A stretch of DNA of 64,000 nucleotides, from NCBI GenBank assembly GCA_036346275.1, contig CM070730.1, positions 47,600,918 to 47,664,917 of the forward strand. Direction: 5' to 3'. The stretch is from Otatea glauca (Eukaryota; Streptophyta; Magnoliopsida; Poales; Poaceae). The position numbers and the translations under genes were made by a program. Shown here piece after piece: positions 10,496 to 22,755 of this stretch (its first letter is position 1; each line of letters starts with the position of its first letter). The notes below the pieces were generated by a model. The model was not told the origin of the DNA, searched no databases, and was given only the letters and a program-made list of their open reading frames with translations.

Positions 10496-11777
10496 GGTAA
10501 CGTCCTGGAAACTTGGAACAGTAAAAGATGTATGGTATGAATTTGAAAATAAGTATTTCAGGAGTTTCTTGGTATTATTTGCTCCAAATGGAATTTCCTT
10601 AGAGTTTTGTGTTATGTGAAAATAGTAAATAAAAGGAAAACAAAGGATGAGAAAAGGAATGGGGTAAAAAGATAAAAAGTGGGTTGGTTAAAGTAATAAA
10701 AATTTCTATTAACCTAAGCTGCACTGGTATTTCAGTGGGACCAACAAATAAATTTTTCATTCATAAGAATTTAGAATAAATAACTAATATGACCAACTTT
10801 GACTATAAACAGTAAATCAAAAAGGAAAATGAAAAATAACCAATGTCAAGAAAAGCCAAGAAAATTTATATAAATCCCTGACTGTATAACACAGCACTGG
10901 TAAAAATTTTTATAATTTAATAAGCTGGGTTAAGACTCATAGAAATTCAATTACAGAGAGTCTAGAAAGTTTGGAAAATGAGTATCAGAATTTTTATAAA
11001 CTAATTACTCACTATTTTGACTTGAAAATATTAGGGTGATCTCTTTATAAAGATATGAATCTCTCCAAAAAGTTTCAAAAATAAATATTGAAATATGAAC
11101 CTTTAATTAAATCAAAAACCGAAATCAAGGTTTAGGCGCAGTACAGTGTCATAATTTCAGTAAATTATCTAGGAAGTGTTTTTATCTCAAATTTTTACAG
11201 TAGACGTGTGACTCTTAGTGAGTTTCGGTCAAAAATTTTGGTAAATATTTGAAAAAAGATAGAGCTTAAACTAATGTGAAATCTGGAGAATTCTAGCCCT
11301 GTCTCGTCTCATTAAACGTGCCCTTTCACTGATAAGTGGGCCCGGCCACTGTTGAGTTGTCGCTATTTGGCAAAGGCGAGGCCTTGTCTCACTGCCAGTG
11401 GGCCCCGGCCCCACATGTCAGCCTCACCTCGTAAGTTCCTTCCCCTTTCTTCTTCTGCTGCGAGGCGAGTCGCCGACAGCGTCGACACCGCTCGTCCTTC
11501 GTCGTCCGGCCTCAACCACCCCCGTCTGGACACGCTCATCACCGCCCACGTTGCGTGCCGCCTCCTCCACGCTTGTGCTTGCCTGTCTCTAGTCGAGTCA
11601 CTCGGGAGGCGAGGCTGTGCCGTTTTGTTGCGAGAGCACAACGGCAGCGACCGAAGCCGTGCACCCGAACTGCGAAGCTCGAACATTCCCGTTGACTCTA
11701 GGCCTTTTGCTCGCGTCGCAGTGCCCTTGTGCACTTCACCTTGCCATTTCTGCGAGACGAGAGCGCCGGGTGAAGCG
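10496..11777 (+). repeat. 5' LTR of the long-LTR gypsy element, left part
   Basis: This part matches the first 1.2 kb of the solo LTR at 49961-55322 in order and content: GGAATTTC, then GGTAAAAAGATAAAAAG, CTTTGACTA, ACAGTGTCA-AATTT, and a GC-rich block. The start is taken at GGTAACGTCCTGG, where TGTAAC would be expected, so the first base may have changed. It is interrupted at 11778 by the Sirevirus LTR. The flanking bases AAGCG (11773-11777) pair with AAGCA at 34399-34403 as a 4/5 target duplication. Confidence 0.7.
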
Positions 11778-13427
11778 TGAAGGACCGAGATGGCGAACAG
11801 AGGGGGGGTGAATGGTCGCAAATAAAATTTCCCCCAAAATACTCCAACAAAAACCTCGACAAGATCTCTCAAAGGAAATCGTGAAAAACCCGAAAAACTA
11901 GACAACTATGTGTACCCCAAGCTTGCATGGATAAGTACCATAGAATATGTGGGGATTTTTTAGTCACAATCCTGGTTGTCTAGTGTCCAAGATAAAGAGG
12001 AATCAATCCAACTCTTGCTTTTAGAAAGAACATCAATTCAAATCACAAAAGTCACTTTCAGAAAAGCAAAAGCAGAATTTCCAGAACTTGTCCTCAATTT
12101 GAAAAGGAGGTTGGTGGGTTTCTGCAGCTCACAAAATTTTGAGAATTTTTCTCCCTATGAGCATCAGAGTCGTGAAGAACTACACCAAATTTCTCCTCAA
12201 AAAGCCTTACAGAAAAAATAGGAAAAATCGAAGAACACAGTCAGTCAAGAACTTCGAGCAGAAAGTTTGAGGCTCGGTTTTCACCTCATGGCGCCCAAAC
12301 CGTGCAACAAGTGAAATCCAAAATTTTTCTGCAAGTGGATATCAGAGTCCCGCACCTCCTCCAATAAGAATCACTTAAAAAAGATTTTTATATATTTTTT
12401 GGAAAAATCAAATACTGACTGCAGCGTGAAGAACAAGTTCTGGACAGATTTGCAAATTGATAAAAAACTTGATCTCTAGTCTATCCAAGGGTGTAAGAAA
12501 GATGTAAAACCAAATGAACACCCTTAATACATCCTAGAAGAACAGCATTTAGAAGGAGGAGAGGCAAATCCAAATTGCATAAATGAAAATTGCAAGAATG
12601 TAAGTGCTGAATTTAATTGCGGAATTTAAGTGCATAATGTAAATTGCGTAATTTAAATGCGTAATGTAAATGCACAAAGAAAAGAAATGATTTGAGGAAA
12701 CATTTCATTTCTGGAAGGAGAGGTTACAAAGCCTCACATTCATGTGGGCAAAGCTCAAAGGAGCATCAAAAACCTCAAAACCTTCAAGGGGAGGAGGCTA
12801 CCCCTTCACCCCTATTTATACTACTCTTGGGCCACCTACCACCCTTGGATGAGTCTCTCAACCCTAGAGCACTCATCTAAGGGCTAGGATTAACACACAC
12901 ACACAGCCATGCAAGGGCTAACCCAAAACCCACACACATACCGGGTTTTCTTGCACGATTTTTAAAGCATACTACCTAGACCCGCTAACCTATCAACTAG
13001 ACCTCAATCCGACGGCCCTCATTGATCCATGCGGTATCTAGCTAGCATCATCTCCTTTCCTTGTCTTCTTGACTTGCCCGGACTCCGTCTCCGATCATCT
13101 TCCGGCGATCTCCCAACCGTCTGGACCTCCGACGCTCCTCGTCTAGTCCCGATCATCCTCCGCCTCACCATGACCTAGCACCGTCGCCCTGCATCCATCA
13201 AAGACAAGGAAAAACCTTTCATAGCAATGCCCACAATGATATGCAATAAACCCATTCAACTCATCACTACCACACCCATACGGCCGGTACTGCCACTCCT
13301 GGCAGGGACAACTCAAATTGCTTCATTTTTAAAATCAATCCAAATCAAACTCAAACTTGAGCACACCTTGCTCAAATAAAGTCAAATACTCATCACAAAC
13401 ATGGATGGACCTCCACATGGTCCTTCA
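11778..13427 (-). repeat. 3' LTR of the Sirevirus
   Basis: It matches 32751-34398 and 46446-48089 along its whole length with scattered substitutions and small indels. On the plus strand it reads from TGAAGGACCGAGATGG to CATGGTCCTTCA. It is followed by ATCTCCCCCTTGATGAG, the complement of a purine tract that primes plus-strand DNA synthesis. A TATA-like element, ATAAATAGGG on the minus strand, lies at the complement of about 12811-12821. A short (AC)n run at 12893-12904 is the only microsatellite I noticed. Confidence 0.9.
12811..12821 (-). promoter_or_regulatory. TATA box in the Sirevirus LTR
   Basis: CCTATTTATAC on the plus strand gives GTATAAATAGG on the element strand. The same element recurs at about 33783-33792 and 47471-47480 in the two related LTRs, at the same distance from the LTR ends, which supports a promoter role. 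Confidence 0.6.
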
Positions 13428-15257
13428 ATCTCCCCCTTGATGAGTATATTGACAAACAACACAAAAGGCATAAATTTGAGTTTGAATGAGAGAAGAAGAA
13501 AGCAATTTGATTGCGAAGCCAAACTTGGTCCAGAGAGAAAGATATAAAATCATGACCAAGTTGGCAGAAAGAGTTTAGAGCAAGACCATGAAAAGAGCAA
13601 GTTTTCCACAAAAGCTCTAAAAACCAATCGTAAGTGCTAAATGTGATTATGATCCATAAAAAATAGCAAAGATTTACAAAGATCATAAGAACCAACAAGC
13701 TTTCACATTTTTATCTCTCTCTTTTTCAATGATGCCTTTTCTACATTCTCCCCCTTTTGGCAATATAGGCATCAAAATAGAATTTTCTCCCTCTTTTTAT
13801 GTATGCAAGAAATACAATCGAAAGAGCTTTGAAGATTATCCAATTGATCAAAATGGAAGGATATTACACCAAGCTTGTCAATTTGAGAAGATGACTAAAC
13901 TAAGACATGTCCAAGTGCAAATACGAGCTTAGTTTTGAATATATCATTTTTAGCAAGATTTGACAAGTGCAACACTTAGCTTTAGTTTCAGAAATAGAAG
14001 AATAGCCACTCTAAGGATCAAAAGGAAAACCTAGAGTTCAACCTACTCAACACTTTGGGGAATCTAGAAGAGCATACAAGGTCCTTCGGGCTCATTTATC
14101 ACTTAATGCAAATTTTGATTTATTATCATACAAGACATAGAGGGGTGCAAATGTTTGACATTATTTGCATTCTTTACCCACATATGTCTTTGTTTTTAAT
14201 TTATTTGCATTTTGTTTTGACAACCAATTGACTCAAGCCGTATGCGACCATCTCAAGATGAACTCTTAAGAGGATGGTCTAGGTCAAACACGATGTATTC
14301 CAAGTTCATCCCAAGTGCAATGGGAAGCGGTCTTGTGAATGCAAGGTGTTAAGTCGTATGTGCACAAGAAGAGTCAATTTTGTTTAATTTTCATTTTTAG
14401 CACAATGATTTATGAGCAATTGAAGGACTCTAGCATGGATCAAACTAGTTTCACCCAAGTTGCTATAGGGACTCTAGAGAACTCCAAAATTTCTCAAATT
14501 ATGGCACAAACCTCTAGAGAAGAAACCTAGCAAGTAAAAGCAACAAGTTTCATCAAGTTTTTCATTTAAGGCTTATTTCATTTTTAATCTTAGCAAGTTA
14601 AATGAACTTGGACATATCTAAGCTAGTGATTTGCCCCATATGATGTAGCATGGTGTATAGCATGAAGAAGAAATCAATTGCATAATAGACAAAGCTCATT
14701 AAACAGGAAATGCAGTCTATATGCGATGCACGAACAGATTCCCAAACTCCCCCTCAGCATATGAGTCAATTTAAGCACAAATCTGGTTCAAGTTGAGTTA
14801 TTATCAGAATTAAGCATAAGGACAACCCAAATAAACTCAATAACAACCAGAAAAACAGAATGAGGAGAAGAAGTCGAGAAACTGCAAAACTGGATGGCTA
14901 TTGAGCATAGATAGGATAGAAGAGACTCACTACGGCTTAGACTCGCTCTTATCTTCCCAGTGGTGACATAGGAAGGCGACTCTAGATCCCAACTAAGGAG
15001 TGCACACGGACCTGTCTAACCAGGAGGCCCAATACACGCTAGACTTATAAGGCGTGAGGAACTCAACCAAGAGAGAAGAGAGAACGACTAATCACGCATG
15101 ATAGCAACCTAAAGCACAAGATAAGAGGTCCATGCAAGGCATGCCAGAAGTCTAAGTGAGTGAACTCAACTCAAGAAAACAAGCCCAAAGTCACCCAGAA
15201 GAAGCACAAAGAAAAGAAAAGCTGGAAGAAAACATATAATACATAATATACAAACCA
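13428..15257 (-). other. Sirevirus 3' non-coding region with repeated purine tracts
   Basis: About 1.8 kb between the end of pol and the 3' LTR holds no credible reading frame. It contains at least four GGGGGAG-type tracts on the element strand, seen on the plus strand as CTCCCCCTT (13430), CTCCCCCTTTT (13748), CTCCCCCTCAGC (14748) and CTCCCCCTCACG (15259). The last overlaps the end of pol. Such multiplied polypurine tracts are described for Sireviruses. Only the copy touching the LTR is expected to be the classical plus-strand primer. Confidence 0.75.
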
Positions 15258-15516
15258 GCTCCCCCTCACGAAAGGCCGTAAGGGCTCACGACTCCAAGTT
15301 CACTCCTCAAGGCAACAAATCTAGAGCTATCCAAAGGCTTGGTGAAGATATCGGCTAACTGAAGGTCACTCTCTACGAACTGAAGCGCGATATCTTCCTT
15401 CTCCACATGGTCTCTAAGGAAGTGATATCTAATATCAATGTGCTTGGTCCGGGAATGTTGCACTGGGTTTTTAGCAATGCAAATCGCAGAAGTGTTGTCA
15501 CAGAAAAGTGGCACAC
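15258..15516 (-). pseudogene. copia RNase H, C-terminal part (split by gypsy insertion)
   Basis: This is the C-terminal part of the Sirevirus RNase H on the minus strand. It contains PLFCDNTSAICIAKNP, SRTKHIDIRYHFLRDHVE and LQLADIFTKPLD, all conserved in copia RNase H. The stop codon runs straight into a GGGGGAG tract. The frame is cut at 15516/15517 by a gypsy LTR. The other half lies at 27215-27767, on the far side of an 11.7-kb insertion flanked by CACAC repeats. Confidence 0.9.
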
Positions 15517-18500
15517 TGTAACATCCCAAAATTTGGCTTAATTAAGTTTTATTGTTTAAAAGTGCATTTGTGATTTTCTGGAATTTATTTGGATTTTTCT
15601 GGATTTATTAGAATTAATTTGAAATCAAGTTTATTGCCTTTTATTCAAAACTATTTAAATCTGTGCAAAGTTGAAATAAAGTTTTGACAAAAATATTTTA
15701 TTTGAGTCGAGAATGTCTCAAAGTGTTTTTGAGATTTTCTTGGATTTTCACGATTATTTTATTGCCTAAAACAAATTAAATGAATTTGAGAATTATTTTA
15801 AATGAGAAATCTTTTAAAAACCTTGTGAGCAGTGTTGGGCGAGCCCAACACTATCTTGTGAAGCCTTCGTCGGTCTGGCCCAAGTCGGCCCGCGAGCCGT
15901 CTTCGAAACTCTAATTCTTGGCGTTCGATCATGATCGGGCGTTCGAGAAAAGCCACGTGGGACTTCGTGTCTGGCCGTCGGATCGGGACACGCGTGGCGC
16001 CATGGGTTGTCATCTTCATTCGGACTCGGAATCGCGCCGTTCGCGTTGGACTTCCTCGCCGTGTAGAGCTCGGACGCCGAGGCTTTAAATAGGGGTAGCA
16101 CCCGAGGTTCGTAGTCAAGCGCCGCGTCTTTTGGTCGGAGAGATTTGCGAGCGCGATCGTAGAACACCGCCGCAAGCTCGCGGAGTTGAAGTGTGGGACC
16201 GCCGCGGTTTTTGCTCAAGTCGCGCCGCGGATCGTCGGGTTTCGGCGTTTTGGTTCAAGATCTGAACTTCGTCCGAGGTGTGCGCGTCGACTACGCTCGT
16301 CTTCTCGTCGGAACTGGCGCGAACGCCGCCATCTCGGTCTTCTTCCTCGCCTCCGGTGGTCTTCTGCCGTCGCGCCGCCATTTGCCGGGTAAGCTTGTGA
16401 TCGTTGGATCTTGGCGAAGGGCGAGGATCGTGCCGCGTCGGCTGCGTAAGCGGTGAACTCCTCGGGTAAGCCTTAGCCGTTAGAACGAATTTGGCGGTCG
16501 AGTTTAGCCACGTAGGTGGAGAACGGCAGCCGTTGGATGCAATCGTGCGGTGGGTTTCCGCGGCGTGTGGACCAATCGAGAGCCGACATGTGTCAGCGCA
16601 GAGGTCGGCGCCATGGACCGGGTGCACCGTGAACCGAGAGTCGTGGACCGGGTCTATGCGCCAAGACACGTGGCAACCTTTGATTCGTTCGGTCGGGGCT
16701 GACGTCACGCTGGCGTCATAAATCGGTTTTTCGAGAATAAAAGTAAATCTGTTAATTTCGATTTTACGATTTTACGATTTCAGATTTATTTCAAATTTCA
16801 AAAGGCTATATCTTTTGCATCGTAACTCGGTTTGAGTGATTCCAGTTTCTAAAAATTTTTAAAATTGAGATCTATTTAATGGTGAATTTTATTTGATTTT
16901 GGAGTTCAATTGCTTTCTGTTTTAGTATTTATTTGCTTTTCTCCTTGATGCAGCGTGAGCGTTGAATTGTGCGACGCTTCGGAGGAAAATCAAGCAACCC
17001 AAGAGCAAGCTTCAGATCAAGATCAGGACCTATTCCAAGGCAAGTTGTGCTTTGATCATGTTGAACCCATATTTATAAAATTGCTATATTTGTTTTACCC
17101 TATTGCATATGTTTCAAATATACAATTGTTTCAAATTAGATTGGGCTTAGCTAATATACCAGATTGATCTATAACCTACCTTGTCATTTGTATGCCATGA
17201 TCCATTGTCACCCTAGATTGGTTAATTATAGTTGGTTAATAATTATAATCAACATTGGAGGTTTAGACCGTATTAGTTGTTTAGCCTTGCCACGTCATCA
17301 CATGTGTCAGAATCATTGATAATTAATCTTGATTAATGGAATATGGAACAATGTTATGAACTTGTGTGTCATGTGGGATCACACGATGAGATTGAGTTGT
17401 TGTGGCGAGTCATGTCACGCATAGCGATGTTGAATTGTTGATGGCACGTGGTGCTTGGTAATCAATTGAGTGATAATAACTTAGATTGGGGCAAATGACA
17501 AGGGCGAGGATGCCAAGGTGGGCCCGATGGGCGAGAGGTATGTGGAAGTCTTGCCTCGATCACACTAAGGACTTAACCTTGCAAGCCTTTGACTGAGTCA
17601 ATCATGCAACCACATATGCAGTATGGGCCAGCCTAGGTGAGTAATTTGCAATGTCTTAATTTTGATACTATCGTGGTCGGTGTGAGTTCGAGTTATGGTG
17701 TAATTCACATGGCGCAAGAGGGCCCCGGATGTGGTAACCAGTCCCACGGTGTTGAATCCTTAGCGGGTAGTATCGGGTTAAGCGAGCATTGTAAAGGCTT
17801 TGTTATAATCACTCGCCTTGGTGGTGTTTGGTTGTATCACGTGGGTAAAGTGCATAACCTCTGCAGAGTGTAAAACTATTCGGATAGCCGTGCTCGCGGT
17901 ATTGAGCAATGCTCGGGAATTACAGTTAAGGGTTAGCTTAATTAATCGGACAACTTGGTGGGGATGGCGGAATGCCATGTGGAAGATGAAATTGATTTAG
18001 GATTGGAAAATTGGTTTACCTGAGAATTACTGAACTTATTCATTATTGTTATTTGTTTTACAGTCTTTACAATCTATATACTGTATTTGTTCATAAATGC
18101 TGCTTATTGCAAAATAGCCATGATAGCCTATCCGTTGGAATAAGCCTTGCATATAGATACATAGAATTGCATTCTATGCACAACTTGTTGAGTGCTTTAA
18201 GTACTCACCCTTGCCAAACAACAATAATCAACAGTTGAAGAATCTACACCTGTGTTGGAAGATGAAGTCCAAGAAGATACGAGTCATTAGGGTCCGAGCC
18301 TTGTCGGTTGCACTGTGGTGAACTCGATGAGCTATCTCGTTTTCTACTTTCATTGCTTAAATATTAGTTTATATTCTCAGTCTTGCCCTGCGTGGCTTAA
18401 TAATGTAAGTTGGTCATAAGATCATACATTTAGTTATATCAATAAATGAACTATTATTCTATATCGTTGTGTATGATGTGATATGTACCAATGTTAAGCT

Positions 18501-18574
18501 GTGTGCACTAGCGTTGATCCCGGACTAGTGCATAAAACACGGTGGGTTGAATCGATGGATTCGGGTCCTTCTGA
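15517..18574 (+). repeat. 5' LTR of the nested gypsy element
   Basis: About 3.06 kb, alignable end to end with 24229-27209. It has an AT-rich start, a GC-rich middle with a TATA-like CTTTAAATAGGGG (16083-16095), and an AT-rich second half with the CTTGTTGAGTGCTTTAAGTAC block. It ends GGATTCGGGTCCTTCTGA where the 3' copy ends GGATTCGGGTCCTTACA. Many differences between the copies are 1-2-base changes at CAG/CTG sites. It contains no credible gene. Confidence 0.9.
16083..16095 (+). promoter_or_regulatory. TATA-like box of the nested gypsy 5' LTR
   Basis: CTTTAAATAGGGG sits between the GC-rich U3 end and the leader. The corresponding stretch, about 70 bp, is missing from the 3' LTR near 24790, so only one of the two LTRs retains this element. 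Confidence 0.5.
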
Positions 18575-18576
18575 GG

Positions 18577-18587
18577 TGGTATCGAGC
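18577..18587 (+). promoter_or_regulatory. primer binding site, altered
   Basis: TGGTATCGAGC follows the 5' LTR. The related sites in this window read TGGTATCAGAGCC, so this copy lacks the A of CAG. If genuine, it would weaken initiator tRNA-Met priming. It may instead be a sequence error at a CAG site. Confidence 0.6.
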
Positions 18588-19767
18588 ATCTTGTTGTAGG
18601 TCTTGGCCTAGATAGTATGAGTGTGTCCAAAACTATTTTCTCAAAGGAAATTTAAACTTGACCAAAAAACACTCTCGACTCATCTCATTCTCTACTTCTC
18701 ACCTTTGCCGAATTTAGTTTCTTGGCCGTTTGGTGGAGAACTTATACAAAGTTCTTGTGGAGCGGATGCCGATCATTCCGACCTTTGAGGAGTCGGTGGC
18801 GCTACGCCAGGAGGCGTGGAGAGTATTTGAGGCGCTTGGAGGCTTCTATCGTCCGCTCTACCGAGGAGGCGGTGGTCGATGAATGGTGTACATCGAGGAT
18901 TTATTTGCAAGCGATTATCTACGCTCGAGAGAGCGAGGAAGCTAGCGGGCCAATCAACATCTCTGCGGAAGATTCTCGTGCGAGGTTGCAATTGAGAGGT
19001 CGCCGCCTGCTCTTGCCGTGTCTGCGCGCGACTACGCCGACGAGCTTCACGACTCGATGTTCGCCTTCACCCAAGCGTTCAAGCATGCCGGCGCCGACGG
19101 ATCGTGGAGGGCGAGTGTGCCATGCGATACACCTTGCGAGTTCGCCCTTGCCGGGAGGATCATATGAGAGATACTACTCGGGAGCCGGAGTGCGTATGCG
19201 AGGCACTCAGAGTGGCGAGCGGGAGCTTGAGGTGACCGTGCTTGACCATCGGGATGATCACCGGTGGGAGAGGCCCTAGAGGCGGTCGAGGGCGAGTGGG
19301 CGCGTGACTCGAGAAGTTCGGGAGCCAGCAGAGGAGTCAGGGAGGATCCAGAGGAGCGAGAGTGGGAGCCGGAGGAGTGCAGACCCGTGGTTGCGAGAGG
19401 ACCCGTGGTAGGTCATCGGGATAGGTTCGCTCCTATGCCGACTCATCCGCGGTGTATGCGCGGATCGGCTTCACCGGTGGTGGATGAGTGAGTGTCAGCC
19501 TTGGAGCTGTGTTGAGACTCGAGTGTGAGTCGCGTCTTTAAGTTAGTCTTTACCTTTTTAGTTGACGTTAAGGTTTCGTGTTAGTTTGCTTCTTTGTAAT
19601 GCTGAGTGTGCAGTATGGGTTGCAAAGCCTGTAGGCTTAACTAAGCGGCCATACCAAGAATAATAAAGAATTATTTCAGTTGGGTATAACCTATCTCCCC
19701 GCTTTAGAAATTCTTACTTCTTATCTATGCTACATCTACCTTTCCTAACCTAAGAGGCAATCCTCAT
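18588..19767 (+). other. leader between primer site and gag, possible decayed accessory frame
   Basis: This is 1.2 kb with high GC from 18720 to 19450. A frame from 18722 to 19279 is open for 185 codons, and other frames carry protein-like stretches such as FEALGGFYRPLY and RDYADELHDSMFAF. This suggests one ancient coding sequence broken by frameshifts. I do not recognise the product. Its position corresponds to the accessory frame at 38343-39095 in the other gypsy element. From 19480 to 19767 I see only an AT-richer spacer. Confidence 0.4.
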
Positions 19768-20941
19768 ATGGTGAATACTCGAGGAAACAACGGAGCTTCA
19801 GGAAGTGGACTGCGCCAGAACGACAACCCCAATGACGGAGGCAGCCCTCAACCACCACCAATTGACATGCGAAATGGGGCGTTTCTGCGTGCAGAGACTC
19901 AAGCGATGCGACCATGATGCGACAAATGCAGCGGATGGCCAACGCAGCAGCCAACAATAACAACCCTGTAGCTCAGAACAACCATGGTGGACCTCGATCT
20001 CATTCCAAGGCATCATTTTATGAGGACTAGGCCACCAACCTTCTCGAGAAATGTGAACCCTTTGGAAGCCGATGGCGGCTTAGGACTATTGAGAAGAAAC
20101 GCACATCACGCGGTGTGAAGGCAATGAGAAGGTGCTCTCGCCTCCCATCAATTGGAAGGAACCGCGAGAATGGTGGGAGAATTATCTGTGCCGCTCATGG
20201 AGCCCCACAGAGATCACTTGGGAGGAGTTTACTAATGCTTTCCGCCGGTATCATGTTAGGAGGGAATGATGGACCTCAAGAAGGAAGAGTTCAGGGCTCT
20301 GAAGCAAGGAGGCCAACCAGTGGTCGAATACCTGAATAAATTTACCCAGTTAGCTCGATATGCCCCTGAAGACGTAGCGACAGATAAAGCTAGGCAGTCT
20401 CGTTTCATGAAGGGACTGAATTCAGGACTTCAGGTGGGATTGATTACCCACAATTTTCCAGACTTTCAAGAGCTAGTGAATAAGGCTTTGATCCTGTAGG
20501 ATAAGCGCAAAGAGTTGGGTGAAAACCGTAAGCACTTGATGACCAATCAGGGTGGACGTCCAAACCACCTACGTTTGAGGATGTCACCACAACAATTTGC
20601 TAGATTTCAACCACCAGCTGTGAACAAGACATCAACCCACACCTCGCCACCAATCGAATTTTCAAACACCAAAGACAGGCAACAATGCACGGGAGGGAAT
20701 CGTGATCTGCGGTGAAAAGATGCTACACATGCAAAGAGCCAGGGAACTTTTCTAATAGGTGTCCACAGAAGGGAGGCATCACGCCAGTCCGTTTCAACTT
20801 GGGAACCACACCGCCAAAGCACCGGCAGGAGGAAATCGTGCGCCGAGTCAAGCCGAGCAACCCGCAATCAACGGTGCGTGGAAGGATCAACCACATCACC
20901 GCAGATGGAGCTCGAGGAAGCTACGACGTCGTCTTTGGGTA
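19768..20941 (+). pseudogene. gypsy Gag
   Basis: The start codon at 19768 opens MVNTRGNNGASGSG, a common Gag N-terminus in this lineage. The capsid core is at 20266-20499, with KKEEFRALKQGGQPVVEYL and FTQLARYAPEDVATDKAR. A knuckle-like KRCYTCKEPGNFSNRCPQK follows at about 20715-20770. The conserved His of CX2CX4HX4C is Asn here. Stops near 19910 and 20498 and frame changes break it. It is the structural protein gene of the nested element. Confidence 0.85.
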
Positions 20942-22330
20942 AGTTTCGGTTAACTCGATTACACTTTCTGATTTTGTTTGATTACGAGCTTCGCGTTCGT
21001 TCGTTTCTCAAAGTTTTGCAACCAAGAATGGATTTAAAGTGGTGAATCTTAAGTGTGTGCTCTTAGTCAAGCCCGGGATCGAGCTTAGATCTAGCCTTGG
21101 TGTTTGGGAGCTAAGTTGCTTATGGATGGGATAGAATTTCTCGCGAATCTTATCTTAATAGATCGCAATCCTAGACGTCATCCTTGGAATGGATTGGCTA
21201 TCTAAGCATAAAGTCGTTTTTTGGATTGTGGTAGAAGGATCGTAACTTTGGAAGGCCTAGTGGCAAGAAAGTAGAATTTCAAGCGACCGCAGATTCGAGA
21301 TGGGCGGTTAGTGGTCAACAGCGTGAAAGCCATCGGCATGGAAGATGTGCGATGCGAGAATACCGGATGTGTTTCGGAAGATTTGCGAGATTGCCACGGA
21401 CCGTGATATCGAGTTTGTCATCGAGTTAGCACCAGTGCAACACCGATATCAAAGAGACCATATCGGATGCCTACCGAGCGAGTTAGTAGAAATGAAGAAG
21501 CGATTGAGGCGCAAGAGAAAGGCTTCATTAGACCTAGTTCATCACCGTGGGAGCCCGGTTTTGTTTGTTAAGTAAGAAGGGCGGAAGTCTTAGAATGTGC
21601 ATCGACTATCGTGCCTTGAATGAAATAACGATCAAGAATAAGTATCCGTTGCCCGGGATCGGCGACTTATTCGATCGATTAAGAGGAGCTGGAGTTTTCT
21701 CTAAGATAGATCTTCGTTCGGATACCATCGATTGAAGATCCGGCGGAGGATGTACCTAAGACCGCGTTTTCTACGCGATATGGACATTATGAGTTCACAG
21801 TCATGTCATTTGGATTGACTAATGCCCCAGCATATTTCATGAACATGATGAATAAGGTTTTCATGGAATATTTGGATAAGTTTGTTGTAGTCTTCATAGA
21901 CGATATCTTGGTTTACTCAAAGACAGAGGAAGACCATGCGAACATCTAAGAATGGTTTTAGGCGGTGCGAGCATCGACTATATGCTAAGTTTAGCAAGTG
22001 TGAATTTTGGAAGAAAAAGTCGAATTTCTTGGTCGCGTGATGACTACTAAAGGAGTGGCGATTGACCCAAGCAAAGTGGGCCTTGATGTTGCATTGAGAG
22101 CAACGAAGTCATCACCAGATTCGTAGTTTTACGGGAATGGCGGGATATTACCGTCGATTCATAGAAGGATTCTCGACAATCGCTAAACCCCTTACGAGTT
22201 GTTGAAGAAAGAAAAGAAGTTTGCATGGGCGCTTGAGTGCGAGAAAAGTTTCATGGAACTAAAGCGTTTAACAACAGACCCCGTATTAGTATTGCGGATG
22301 TGCGAGAATGGATTTGATATTTATTGCGAT
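20942..22330 (+). pseudogene. gypsy protease and reverse transcriptase, fragmented
   Basis: A protease end LDVILGMDWLSKHK is recognisable near 21171-21215. RT starts with a degenerate DIEFVIELAPV and SELVEMKKRLR, then RMCIDYRALNEITIKNKYPLPGI (21594-21660). The catalytic box FIDDILVYSK is at about 21895-21925, where Asp-Asp binds metal for polymerisation. Stops and 1-2-base indels occur throughout, so no enzyme can be made from this copy. The fragments are collinear with 41952-42640 in the long-LTR element. Confidence 0.85.
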
Positions 22331-22750
22331 GCTTGAAGCAAGGCTTGGGATGCGTGTTAATGCAAGAGGGCAAAGTCGTTGCTTATGCGTCTAGGCGATT
22401 GAGACCACATGAAGTGAATTACCCAACGCATGATTTGGAGTTAGTCAGTAGTGCATGCTTCAAAGATATGGCGCCATTATCTCATAGGAAATAGATGTGA
22501 GATATATACAGACCATAAGAGCCTGAAATACATATTCACTCAAGCAGATCTGAATATGAGACAACGAAGGTGGCTAGAACTAATTAAGGATTATAATGTG
22601 GGAATCCATTATCATCCTGGAAAAGCCGATGTGGTAGCAGATGCTCTGAGTCGAAAGAGCCATAGCGCAAATACATTGACAATGGAGAATCAACCAGAAT
22701 TATGCAAGGAATTTGAAGCTAAAGCGGAAGTTGTTCGCAAGGAAGTATAG
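22331..22750 (+). pseudogene. gypsy RNase H
   Basis: RNase H follows RT. YASRRLRPHEVNYPTHDLE-type coding is visible at 22380-22445. An open frame (22451-22750) then carries CEIYTDHKSLKYIFTQADLN, RQRRWLELIKDYN and KADVVADALSRKSH, the classical end of gypsy RNase H. It removes RNA from the RNA:DNA hybrid in the virus-like particle. A frameshift separates the two halves. Confidence 0.88.
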
Positions 22751-22755
22751 CTGCA

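Noticed and set aside
11363..11905. Open frames on both strands of about 140-180 codons.
   Set aside because: They lie in GC-rich LTR sequence, cross an LTR junction at 11778 and have no recognisable protein motif.
16115..16708. A 197-codon minus-strand frame and several overlapping plus-strand frames.
   Set aside because: They lie in GC-rich LTR sequence; the matching region of the 3' LTR does not keep the same frames.
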